Source of the DNA: Pseudomonas laurylsulfatiphila
Lineage (GTDB): Bacteria > Pseudomonadota > Gammaproteobacteria > Pseudomonadales > Pseudomonadaceae
Direction: 5' to 3'
Length of the DNA stretch: 64,000 bases
Assembly: GCF_002934665.1 (NCBI RefSeq)
Contig: NZ_NIRS01000005.1
Location: 620,001 to 684,000, forward strand
Under the pieces are notes generated by a model. It made no database searches. It had not been told where the DNA came from and was given only the letters and a program-made list of their open reading frames with translations. A program made the translations under genes and the position numbers. Below are positions 39,932-48,216 of the stretch, in pieces (position 1 is the stretch's first letter; every line of letters starts with the position of its first letter).

Positions 39932-41302
39932 TTACTTACCGATACAGAAGCTGGAGAAAATTCGCCCCAACAGATCGTCAGAGCTGAAGGCGCCGGTGAT
40001 TTCTCCCAGTGATTGCTGAGCCTGGCGCAGATCTTCGGCCAACAATTCGCCAGCGCCAGCCAGGGTCAATTGGGCACGACCATGCTCGAGGGCAGCACTG
40101 GCATGACGTAGCGCCTCCAAGTGGCGCCGGCGAGCACTGAAGCTGCTTTCGGACGTTTGCTCGTAGCCCATGCAGGCCTTGAGGTGATCACGCAGCAGCT
40201 CCAGACCGACACCTCCGGACTTGGCGCTCAGGCTGATGGTGACGTGGCCGTCGTCGCTGATCTCCATGGCAATGGCTTCGCCCGTAAGGTCGGCCTTGTT
40301 GCGGATCAGGGTAACTTTCGCGGGATCGGGACGGGTTTCGAGAAATTCCGGCCACAGTGCGAACGGATCGAGCGCTTCCGGTGCGGTAGCATCGACCACG
40401 AGCAGTACCCGATCCGCTTCACCGATGGCTTTCAAGGCACGTTCGACGCCGATTTTTTCCACATGGTCATCGGTATCGCGCAGACCGGCGGTATCCACCA
40501 CATGCAGCGGCATGCCATCGATGTGGATATGTTCACGCAGTACGTCCCGGGTAGTGCCGGCAATTTCGGTCACGATCGCCGCTTCACGTCCTGCCAGTGC
40601 ATTGAGCAGGCTGGATTTACCGGCATTCGGACGACCGGCAATGACCACGGTCATGCCGTCTCGCAGCAAGGCACCCTGCCCGGCTTCGCGCATCACAGTG
40701 GATAACTCGTCGCGCACCTTGTCGAGCATGCTCAGTACATGGCCATCGGCGAGGAAGTCGATTTCCTCTTCCGGGAAATCGATGGCCGCCTCGACATAGA
40801 TGCGTAGGCCGATGAGTTGCTCGGTGAGGTTATGCACACGTGACGAGAAAGCACCCTGCAGGGAGCGCAACGCGTTTCGCGCAGCCTGGGCAGAACTGGC
40901 TTCAATCAGGTCGGCAATTGCCTCGGCCTGGGCCAGGTCAAGCTTGTCGTTGAGGAACGCGCGCTCGCTGAACTCCCCCGGCCGGGCGAGCCGGCAACCC
41001 AGTTCCAGGCAGCGCTTGAGCAACATATCCAGAACGATCGGGCCACCATGCCCCTGGAGTTCCAACACATCCTCGCCGGTAAACGAGTTTGGCCCCGGAA
41101 AATACAGCGCGATGCCCTGGTCCAGTACCTCATCGTGTTCACTGAAAAACGGACCGTAGTGGGCAAATCGCGGCTTGAGCTCGCGACCGCTGAAAGCCTT
41201 GGCCGCAACGCTGGCCAACGGCCCGGAAATACGCACGATGCCTACACCGCCACGACCTTGAGCGGTGGCGACGGCGGCGATGGTTTCACGAGGAACGCTC
41301 AT
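39932..41302 (-). CDS. mnmE: tRNA modification GTPase
   Basis: A 456-residue GTPase partner of MnmG. The N-terminal tetrahydrofolate-binding domain starts VPRETIAAVATAQGRGGVGIVRISG. The G domain has AGRPNAGKSS, DTAGLRDTDD and NKAD. It ends FSSFCIGK, the conserved C-terminal Cys motif. The ATG at 41302 was chosen because the family begins MSVPRET; six more codons lie upstream in frame. Confidence 0.97.
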   Translation of the reverse strand: MSVPRETIAAVATAQGRGGVGIVRISGPLASVAAKAFSGRELKPRFAHYGPFFSEHDEVLDQGIALYFPGPNSFTGEDVLELQGHGGPIVLDMLLKRCLELGCRLARPGEFSERAFLNDKLDLAQAEAIADLIEASSAQAARNALRSLQGAFSSRVHNLTEQLIGLRIYVEAAIDFPEEEIDFLADGHVLSMLDKVRDELSTVMREAGQGALLRDGMTVVIAGRPNAGKSSLLNALAGREAAIVTEIAGTTRDVLREHIHIDGMPLHVVDTAGLRDTDDHVEKIGVERALKAIGEADRVLLVVDATAPEALDPFALWPEFLETRPDPAKVTLIRNKADLTGEAIAMEISDDGHVTISLSAKSGGVGLELLRDHLKACMGYEQTSESSFSARRRHLEALRHASAALEHGRAQLTLAGAGELLAEDLRQAQQSLGEITGAFSSDDLLGRIFSSFCIGK

Positions 41303-41337
41303 AAACCGGTATCCAGACAAAAGTGACAGATAGCAAA

Positions 41338-41356
41338 ACGCCCCACTAGGGGGCGT
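41338..41356 (-). terminator. Hairpin between yidC and mnmE
   Basis: A stem of ACGCCCC and GGGGCGT, with a short loop, followed on the minus strand by TTTTGC. It lies 26 bp after the yidC stop and 36 bp before the mnmE start, so it may reduce read-through. An exact DnaA 9-mer (41366-41374) is adjacent. Confidence 0.65.
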
Positions 41357-41381
41357 CTTGAGTGGTTATCCACAGTGTAAG

Positions 41382-43061
41382 TCAGGCAGCTGCTTTGGTA
41401 GCCGCTTCGATCTTACGAGTGATGTACCACTGTTGGGCGATCGACAGGCAGTTGTTCACTACCCAGTACAGCACCAGACCCGCCGGGAACCACAGGAAGA
41501 AGAAGGTGAAGATGATTGGCATCAGCTTCATCACCTTGGCCTGCATCGGATCCGGAGGCGTCGGGTTCAACTGCTGCTGGATGAACATGGTTGCACCCAT
41601 GATGATCGGCAGAATGAAGAACGGATCTTTGATCGACAGGTCAGTAATCCACAGCATGAACGGCGCCTGGCGCATTTCAACGCTTTCCAGCAGAACCCAG
41701 TACAGCGAGAGGAAAACCGGCATCTGCACGAGGATTGGCAAGCAACCACCCAGCGGATTGATCTTCTCTTTCTTGTACAGCTCCATCATGGCTTGCGACA
41801 TTTTCTGCCGGTCATCACCATGTTGCTCTTTCAGCGCGGCCAGTTTCGGTGCCACTGCACGCATGCGCGCCATGGATTTGTAGCTGGCAGCCGACAACGG
41901 GAAGAAGATCCCTTTGATCAGCATGGTCAGGAAGATGATCGACCAGCCCCAGTTACCCACAATGGCGTGGATGTGTTGCAGCAACCAGAAGATCGGTTGG
42001 GCGATGAACCACAGAATGCCGTAGTCGACAGTCAGTTCCAGGCCTGGGGACAACTCTTTCAGCACGGCCTGGCTTTTCGGGCCGGCGTACAGAACAGCGC
42101 TGGTTTCGGCCTTGGCGCCCGGGGCAACACTCATCGATGGGCCAGTGTAGCCGATGATGTAGTTGCCTTTGCTGTCTTTACGGGTCTGGACGACGTTGTT
42201 TTCGCCCTTGGCCGGAATCCATGCGGTCACGAAGTAGTGCTGCAACCAGGCAACCCAACCGCCAGTGACGGTTTCTTTCAGCGGCGCCTTGTCCATGTCC
42301 TTCATGGACACTTTCTTGTACGGTTCCGAACTTGTCCACAGGGCGGCGCCCAGGTAGGTCGCGGTGCCGGTAGCCGTGGTCGAAGAAGGATCGGCGCTGG
42401 CGTCACGCTTCAACTGGGCGAACATCGCACCGGTCCAGGGCTGGGCGCTCTGGTTGTCGATCAGGTAGGAAACGGTTACGTCATACAGGCCACGTTTCAG
42501 GGTGAAACGCTTGATGTAGTTGACGCCGTCCTTGCTGAACTTCAGGTCCACGACCAATTGGTCCTGACCGTCAGCCAGTTGATAAACCTTCTTCTCCGAG
42601 GAATAAACCGGACGACCGGCCGGATTTGCATCCGGACCGTTGGTGCCGATCAGACCGCTTTGTGCCAGATAAGTACGTTCGCCGCCGTTATCGAACAACT
42701 GGAACGGAATTTCCGGGTGATCCTGACGACGCGGATACAGCGGCAGGGTCAGCTGGGCAACATCACCACCTTGTGGGTCGATAGCCAGGTCCAGTACATC
42801 CGTTTTGATCTGGATGAGGTCCTTGCTCACACCCACCGGTGTTTCGGCAGGTGCGCTGGTGTCGCTAGCAGCACGTGGAATGTCGTCACTGGCGGAAGCG
42901 TTGGAGCCAGATGCCGTATCCGGCAGGCCCGATGCAGTCGTATTGGTGGCAACATTCTGAGTCGGCAGGGCAGCCTGGCCATAGTCCTGGTTCCATTTAA
43001 GAACCATAACGTAGGACACGATTGCCAGGGCGACGATCAGGATCGTGCGTTTGATATCCAT
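41382..43061 (-). CDS. yidC: Membrane protein insertase YidC
   Basis: A 559-residue inner-membrane insertase. It has an N-terminal helix (RTILIVALAIVSYVMVLKW), a large periplasmic beta-supersandwich domain, and the conserved C-terminal five-helix core with WGWSIIFLTMLIKGIFFPLSAASYKSMARM and GGCLPILVQMPVFLSLYWVL. A Gly-Ser-Ala-rich linker lies at about residues 35-70. It follows yidD by 2 bp in the rpmH-rnpA-yidD-yidC cluster. Confidence 0.97.
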   Translation of the reverse strand: MDIKRTILIVALAIVSYVMVLKWNQDYGQAALPTQNVATNTTASGLPDTASGSNASASDDIPRAASDTSAPAETPVGVSKDLIQIKTDVLDLAIDPQGGDVAQLTLPLYPRRQDHPEIPFQLFDNGGERTYLAQSGLIGTNGPDANPAGRPVYSSEKKVYQLADGQDQLVVDLKFSKDGVNYIKRFTLKRGLYDVTVSYLIDNQSAQPWTGAMFAQLKRDASADPSSTTATGTATYLGAALWTSSEPYKKVSMKDMDKAPLKETVTGGWVAWLQHYFVTAWIPAKGENNVVQTRKDSKGNYIIGYTGPSMSVAPGAKAETSAVLYAGPKSQAVLKELSPGLELTVDYGILWFIAQPIFWLLQHIHAIVGNWGWSIIFLTMLIKGIFFPLSAASYKSMARMRAVAPKLAALKEQHGDDRQKMSQAMMELYKKEKINPLGGCLPILVQMPVFLSLYWVLLESVEMRQAPFMLWITDLSIKDPFFILPIIMGATMFIQQQLNPTPPDPMQAKVMKLMPIIFTFFFLWFPAGLVLYWVVNNCLSIAQQWYITRKIEAATKAAA

Positions 43062-43063
43062 GA

Positions 43064-43309
43064 TTACTCGGCCATCGAAGAAGAACGGGAGGTAGGGATA
43101 GGTGGAACCGGGTCATAACCACCGGGATTCCACGGATGACAGCGACCTAAACGACGAAAGGTCAGCCAGCCACCGCGAAGAAGGCCATGATTTTCGATGG
43201 CTTCTAACGCGTAGCAGGAACAACTGGGGTAGAAACGACAGTGACTGGCCATCAGGGGACTAATGGCATAGCGATAAAACTGGATCGGAACGAGTGCCAG
43301 TTTACGCAT
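43064..43309 (-). CDS. yidD: Membrane protein insertion efficiency factor
   Basis: An 81-residue protein with the YidD/DUF37 core YRYAISPLMASHCRFYPSCSCYALEAI and LLRGGWLTFRRLGRCHPWNPGGYDPVP. It overlaps the 3' end of rnpA by 8 bp. It helps YidC-dependent insertion at the inner membrane. Confidence 0.95.
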   Translation of the reverse strand: MRKLALVPIQFYRYAISPLMASHCRFYPSCSCYALEAIENHGLLRGGWLTFRRLGRCHPWNPGGYDPVPPIPTSRSSSMAE

Positions 43310-43703
43310 CTGGACTGTCTACCCCTACAGTTTCGGTTTTGACTGCTGGTACCGGCGAACTGCGAGCCAGGCGTTTCCAGAGTTTGCCGAAATGCTGAAT
43401 CAATTCGGGGTTTTCTACGTCACCCAAACCTTTGCGCGCGACGATAACAATGTCCCAACCGACCAGTGAATCCTGGTTCAGGCGAAACGATTCGCGCATC
43501 AGACGTTTGAGGCGATTGCGCTCGACGGAGAGCTTTACGCTCTTTTTCCCGATAACCAACCCGAGACGGGGGTGATCAAGATCGTTGTTGCGCGCAAGGA
43601 GCAGGAGATTTTTCCCCGGAACCTTGCCGGTAGGGGAGTCAAAGACTGCCTTGAAATGCCGGGGAGTAAGCAGACGCTTTTCCCGACTGAAGTCCTGACT
43701 CAC
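43302..43703 (-). CDS. rnpA: Ribonuclease P protein component
   Basis: A 133-residue basic protein that assists RNase P RNA in tRNA 5' maturation. The family signature RNRLKRLMRESFRLNQ is clear, preceded by LGLVIGKKSVKLSVE. I place the start at the GTG at 43703 (MSQDFSREKRLLTP), where Pseudomonas homologues begin. GGAG directly touches this codon, which is unusually tight. Longer in-frame starts run back through rpmH and are unlikely. Confidence 0.92.
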   Translation of the reverse strand: MSQDFSREKRLLTPRHFKAVFDSPTGKVPGKNLLLLARNNDLDHPRLGLVIGKKSVKLSVERNRLKRLMRESFRLNQDSLVGWDIVIVARKGLGDVENPELIQHFGKLWKRLARSSPVPAVKTETVGVDSPDA

Positions 43704-43719
43704 CTCCAGTGCCGGCTTA

Positions 43720-43854
43720 TCAAACTGCCAGACGCGCACGACCTTTGGCGCGACGACGCGACAGAACGGCACGACCGTTCTTGGTAGCCATGCGAGCACG
43801 GAAACCGTGGGTACGAGCGCGTTTGATAGTGCTTGGTTGGAAAGTACGTTTCAT
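43720..43854 (-). CDS. rpmH: 50S ribosomal protein L34
   Basis: A 44-residue protein: MKRTFQPSTIKRARTHGF at the start, ending RAKGRARLAV, then TGA at 43722-43720. All L34 signature residues are present. It begins the leftward rpmH-rnpA-yidD-yidC-mnmE run and borders oriC. Confidence 0.97.
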   Translation of the reverse strand: MKRTFQPSTIKRARTHGFRARMATKNGRAVLSRRRAKGRARLAV

Positions 43855-44420
43855 TGTCGTGTTACCTGGTTCGTCCACAACGGGCCGGAATGGCCCCCGT
43901 TTTAAGAGACCGGGGATTCTAGAGAAAGCAAGCCTTCAGGTCAATTTCCAACCAGCGTTTCCTTATAAATAGATCTCCAGGCGTTTTGCGCTGGACGAAC
44001 CGCCGGTAAATATAAAAATAAGAAAGGAAAGTATTTAAAGCTTTTCTGTAAAGCTTATAAAAGCTAGGCCTGCACCCTTCTGTGGATAAGTGGCTTCATG
44101 CCTTGTTTTACCTGCTGTACAGAGAATGACAACTACAGTGGAAAACCGTGTTCAGCCTGTGCTGCGCTGTCGGATAACCTGTGTGTGGAATGCCGGTTTA
44201 TCCACAGGTCGGTTATCCACCGAGTTTCGCCCCCACTTGTGCAATGACCTTAACCCCGGTTATCCACAGAGCTTATGCACAGACCACTGGTCGTCTTTTT
44301 TGCATATGAAACGGCGATTCTTCTTGGTTGATGAACCACCTTCGTGTGGATAAGTCGGCGTCTGGTCGCTACAATGGCCGCTTGTTTTTGCCTCACCGGC
44401 TTTCAACTTAGGGGATATCC
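43855..44420. other. oriC: Chromosomal replication origin oriC (rpmH-dnaA gap)
   Basis: 566 bp between rpmH and dnaA. An AT-rich tract spans about 43967-44067. Exact DnaA boxes lie at 44081-44089 and 44345-44353 (TGTGGATAA) and at 44198-44206 and 44260-44268 (TTATCCACA). One-mismatch boxes lie at 44213-44221 and 44273-44281. This is the position and layout of the established Pseudomonas origin. The dnaA and rpmH promoters must also lie here. Confidence 0.92.
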
Positions 44421-45944
44421 GTGTCAGTGGAACTTTGGCAGCAGTGCGTGGAGCTTCTGCGCGATGAGCTGCCTGCCCAACAATTCAACACTTGGATCCG
44501 TCCACTACAGGTCGAAGCCGAAGGCGACGAGTTGCGTGTCTATGCACCCAATCGTTTTGTTCTGGACTGGGTCAACGAAAAGTACCTGGGGCGTGTTCTC
44601 GAATTGCTCGATGAGCACGGCAATGGCATGGCGCCTGCGCTTTCCTTATTAATAGGCAGCAAACGCAGTTCGGCACCGCGTGCCGCGCCAAATGCTCCCC
44701 TGGCAGCCGCGGCTTCCCAGGCCCAGGCTGCTCAAACACTAGCCACCCCGCCGTCGCCAGCACCTGCTGCGGCTTCGACCAAGCGCGCCACGCAAAAAGT
44801 GGCCGAGGTCACTGAGGAAGAACCTTCCCGTGACAGCTTCGACCCGATGGCCGGCGCCAGTTCGCAACAGGCCCCGGTTCGCGCCGAGCAACGTACCGTG
44901 CAGGTCGAAGGTGCGCTCAAGCACACCAGTTACCTGAACCGCACTTTTACCTTCGAGAACTTCGTTGAAGGTAAATCCAACCAGTTGGCGCGCGCTGCCG
45001 CCTGGCAGGTGGCCGACAACCCCAAGCACGGTTACAACCCGCTCTTCCTTTATGGTGGCGTCGGCCTGGGTAAAACCCACTTGATGCATGCTGTGGGTAA
45101 CCATCTATTAAAGAAGAACCCGAATGCCAAGGTGGTGTACCTGCATTCCGAGCGTTTCGTGGCGGACATGGTCAAGGCCCTGCAACTGAACGCGATCAAC
45201 GAGTTCAAACGCTTCTACCGTTCGGTGGATGCGTTGCTGATCGATGACATTCAGTTCTTCGCCCGTAAAGAGCGTTCACAGGAAGAGTTTTTCCACACCT
45301 TCAACGCCCTGCTCGAAGGTGGCCAGCAGGTCATTCTCACCAGTGACCGCTACCCGAAAGAAATCGAAGGCCTTGAAGAACGCCTCAAATCCCGCTTTGG
45401 CTGGGGCCTGACCGTAGCGGTCGAGCCTCCGGAGCTGGAAACCCGCGTGGCGATCCTGATGAAGAAGGCCGATCAGGCCAAAGTCGAGCTGCCGCATGAC
45501 GCCGCGTTCTTCATTGCCCAGCGTATTCGCTCCAACGTCCGTGAGCTGGAAGGCGCGCTCAAACGCGTGATCGCCCACTCGCACTTCATGGGGCGCGATA
45601 TCACCATCGAGCTGATTCGCGAATCCCTGAAGGACTTGTTGGCGTTGCAGGATAAACTGGTCTCTGTGGATAACATTCAGCGCACCGTCGCCGAGTACTA
45701 CAAGATCAAGATCTCCGACTTGCTGTCCAAGCGTCGTTCTCGCTCGGTCGCACGTCCGCGTCAGGTTGCAATGGCCTTGTCCAAAGAGTTGACTAACCAC
45801 AGTCTGCCGGAAATCGGCGACGTGTTTGGCGGCCGCGACCATACGACTGTTTTGCACGCCTGCCGCAAGATCAACGAACTTAAGGAATCCGACGCGGACA
45901 TCCGCGAGGACTACAAGAACCTGCTGCGTACACTGACCACTTGA
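44421..45944 (+). CDS. dnaA: Chromosomal replication initiator DnaA
   Basis: A 507-residue initiator. Domain I is at the N-terminus (SVELWQQCVELLRDELPAQQFNTWIRPLQ). A variable Ala/Pro-rich domain II lies at about residues 85-165. Domain III is AAA+ with Walker A GGVGLGKTHL and Walker B LLIDDIQFF. Domain IV has the DNA-binding signature GGRDHTTVLHACRKI. The start is GTG at 44421 with AGGGGA upstream. An exact DnaA 9-mer inside the gene (45665-45673) may contribute to autoregulation or titration. Confidence 0.98.
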   Translation: MSVELWQQCVELLRDELPAQQFNTWIRPLQVEAEGDELRVYAPNRFVLDWVNEKYLGRVLELLDEHGNGMAPALSLLIGSKRSSAPRAAPNAPLAAAASQAQAAQTLATPPSPAPAAASTKRATQKVAEVTEEEPSRDSFDPMAGASSQQAPVRAEQRTVQVEGALKHTSYLNRTFTFENFVEGKSNQLARAAAWQVADNPKHGYNPLFLYGGVGLGKTHLMHAVGNHLLKKNPNAKVVYLHSERFVADMVKALQLNAINEFKRFYRSVDALLIDDIQFFARKERSQEEFFHTFNALLEGGQQVILTSDRYPKEIEGLEERLKSRFGWGLTVAVEPPELETRVAILMKKADQAKVELPHDAAFFIAQRIRSNVRELEGALKRVIAHSHFMGRDITIELIRESLKDLLALQDKLVSVDNIQRTVAEYYKIKISDLLSKRRSRSVARPRQVAMALSKELTNHSLPEIGDVFGGRDHTTVLHACRKINELKESDADIREDYKNLLRTLTT

Positions 45945-45983
45945 TGAACACCAGCGCAGCTAATTAAGGCAAGGGACTAGACC

Positions 45984-47087
45984 ATGCATTTCACCATTCA
46001 ACGCGAAGCCCTGTTGAAACCCCTGCAACTGGTCGCAGGCGTCGTCGAACGCCGCCAGACCTTGCCGGTGCTCTCCAACGTGCTGCTGGTTGTCGAAGGC
46101 CAGCAATTGTCGCTGACCGGTACCGACCTGGAAGTCGAGCTGGTCGGTCGTGTTCAACTCGAAGAGCCGGCGGATCCGGGTTCCATCACCGTGCCTGCGC
46201 GCAAGCTGATGGACATCTGCAAGAGCCTGCCAAACGATGCGCTGATCGACATAAAGGTCGATGAGCAGAAGCTTGTGGTCAAGGCCGGCCGCAGCCGCTT
46301 CACCTTGTCGACGCTGCCGGCCAACGACTTCCCTACCGTGGAAGAAGGCCCGGGCTCGCTGACCTGCAGCCTGGAGCAAAGCAAGCTGCGTCGTCTAATC
46401 GAGCGCACCAGCTTCGCCATGGCTCAGCAGGACGTGCGTTACTACCTCAACGGCATGCTGCTGGAAGTTTCCGCTGGTGTGATCCGCGCCGTGGCCACCG
46501 ACGGTCACCGCCTGGCCATGTGCTCGATGCAGGCCGATATCGGCCAACCGGATCGTCACCAGGTCATCGTACCGCGCAAAGGTATCCTCGAACTGGCACG
46601 CCTGCTCACCGAGCCGGATGGCAATGTCAGCATCGTGCTGGGTCAGCACCACATCCGCGCCACCACCGGTGAATTCACCTTCACCTCGAAACTGGTCGAC
46701 GGCAAATTCCCAGACTACGAACGCGTTCTGCCAAAAGGCGGCGACAAGCTGGTACTGGGCGATCGCCAGGCGCTGCGCGAAGCCTTCAGCCGTACCGCGA
46801 TCCTGTCCAACGAGAAGTACCGTGGTATCCGTCTGCAACTGGCCAGCGGTCAGCTGAAGATCCAGGCGAACAACCCGGAGCAGGAAGAAGCGGAAGAAGA
46901 AGTGGGCGTTGAATACAACGGTGGCTCTCTGGAAATCGGCTTCAACGTGAGCTACCTGCTCGACGTGCTGGGCGTGATGACCACCGAGCAGGTTCGTCTG
47001 ATCCTGTCCGACTCCAACAGCAGTGCGCTGGTGCAGGAATCGGATAACGACGACTCGGCCTACGTTGTCATGCCGATGCGTCTGTAG
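45984..47087 (+). CDS. dnaN: DNA polymerase III beta sliding clamp
   Basis: A 367-residue clamp with three repeated folds: MHFTIQREALLKPLQLVAGVVERRQTLPVLSNVLL at the start and YVVMPMRL at the end. GGCAAGG precedes the ATG. It lies 39 bp after dnaA and is probably co-transcribed. Confidence 0.98.
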   Translation: MHFTIQREALLKPLQLVAGVVERRQTLPVLSNVLLVVEGQQLSLTGTDLEVELVGRVQLEEPADPGSITVPARKLMDICKSLPNDALIDIKVDEQKLVVKAGRSRFTLSTLPANDFPTVEEGPGSLTCSLEQSKLRRLIERTSFAMAQQDVRYYLNGMLLEVSAGVIRAVATDGHRLAMCSMQADIGQPDRHQVIVPRKGILELARLLTEPDGNVSIVLGQHHIRATTGEFTFTSKLVDGKFPDYERVLPKGGDKLVLGDRQALREAFSRTAILSNEKYRGIRLQLASGQLKIQANNPEQEEAEEEVGVEYNGGSLEIGFNVSYLLDVLGVMTTEQVRLILSDSNSSALVQESDNDDSAYVVMPMRL

Positions 47088-47107
47088 TCATGCCCAGCAG
47101 AAGCTAG

Positions 47108-48211
47108 ATGTCCTTAAGTCGCGTCTCGGTCACCGCGGTGCGCAATCTGCACCCGGTGACCTTCTCCCCCTCCCCCCGCATCAATATCCTTTACGGCGCC
47201 AACGGCAGCGGCAAAACCAGTGTTCTGGAAGCCATCCATCTGCTGGGGCTTGCCCGTTCGTTTCGCAGCACCCGACTGTTGCCGGTCATTCAATACGAGC
47301 AACTGGCGTGCACGGTCTTTGGCCAGGTTGAACTGGCCGAGGGTGGGCACAGCGCCCTCGGCATTTCGCGGGATCGCCAAGGCGAATTCCAGATCCGTAT
47401 CGATGGGCAGAACGCCCGCAGCGCCGCGCAACTGGCGGAGATATTGCCGCTGCAACTAATCAACCCGGACAGTTTTCGATTGCTGGAAGGGGCGCCGAAG
47501 ATTCGCCGGCAGTTTCTCGACTGGGGCGTGTTCCACGTGGAACCGCGCTTCATGTCAACCTGGCAGCGCTTGCAGAAGGCCCTGCGCCAGAGAAACTCTT
47601 GGCTGCGGCATGGTACACTTGACGCCGTTTCGCAAGCGGTTTGGGACAGGGAACTGTGCCAGGCCAGCGCTGAAATTGATGAATACCGCCGCGCTTATAT
47701 CAAAGCCTTGAAACCAGTCTTTGAACAAACCTTGAGCGAACTGGTTGAGCTTGAAGGTTTGACGCTCAGCTATTACCGCGGCTGGGACAAGGACCGTGAA
47801 CTGAGCGCTGTGCTCGCCGGGTCTCTGCAGCGGGACCAGCAAATGGGGCATACCCAGGCCGGACCACAACGTGCTGATTTGCGTCTCAGACTGGGCGCAC
47901 ACAACGCCGCGGACATCTTGTCCCGTGGCCAGCAGAAGTTGGTGGTTTGCGCATTGCGGATTGCCCAAGGGCACCTGGTCAGTCAGGCTCGACGCGGTCA
48001 GTGTATTTATCTGGTGGATGACTTGCCGTCCGAGCTGGACGAGCACCACCGTCGCGCGCTTTGCCGCTTGTTGGAAGACTTACGCTGCCAGGTATTTATC
48101 ACCTGTGTAGATCACGAATTATTGAGGGAAGGCTGGCAGACGGAAACGCCAGTCGCTCTGTTCCACGTGGAACAGGGCCGTATCACCCAGACCCACGACC
48201 ATCGGGAGTGA
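47108..48211 (+). CDS. recF: Recombination protein RecF
   Basis: A 367-residue SMC-like ATPase that loads RecA at gaps. Walker A is GANGSGKT (30-37); the signature is NAADILSRGQQKLVVCALRIAQ; Walker B is YLVDDLPSELD. It begins 20 bp after dnaN. Two parS sites are embedded in its coding sequence (47529-47544 and 48159-48174). Confidence 0.97.
   Translation: MSLSRVSVTAVRNLHPVTFSPSPRINILYGANGSGKTSVLEAIHLLGLARSFRSTRLLPVIQYEQLACTVFGQVELAEGGHSALGISRDRQGEFQIRIDGQNARSAAQLAEILPLQLINPDSFRLLEGAPKIRRQFLDWGVFHVEPRFMSTWQRLQKALRQRNSWLRHGTLDAVSQAVWDRELCQASAEIDEYRRAYIKALKPVFEQTLSELVELEGLTLSYYRGWDKDRELSAVLAGSLQRDQQMGHTQAGPQRADLRLRLGAHNAADILSRGQQKLVVCALRIAQGHLVSQARRGQCIYLVDDLPSELDEHHRRALCRLLEDLRCQVFITCVDHELLREGWQTETPVALFHVEQGRITQTHDHRE
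47529..47544. promoter_or_regulatory. parS: parS site in recF (one mismatch)
   Basis: TGTTCCACGTGGAACC differs only at the last base from the 16-bp Pseudomonas consensus palindrome. It is a ParB loading site 630 bp upstream of the perfect copy. Confidence 0.85.
48159..48174. promoter_or_regulatory. parS: parS site in recF (perfect)
   Basis: TGTTCCACGTGGAACA is a perfect 16-bp palindrome and an exact match to the Pseudomonas parS consensus. It lies about 3.8 kb from oriC, near the 3' end of recF. Confidence 0.95.
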
Positions 48212-48216
48212 AGGCA

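Noticed and set aside
41366..41374. DnaA box at the yidC/mnmE hairpin as a separate origin
   Set aside because: A single box without an AT-rich tract; counted only as part of the general 9-mer enrichment.
43703..43799. Longer rnpA beginning inside rpmH
   Set aside because: The added residues are antiphase to rpmH codons and do not occur in the family, which begins at the SQDF/SRDF segment.
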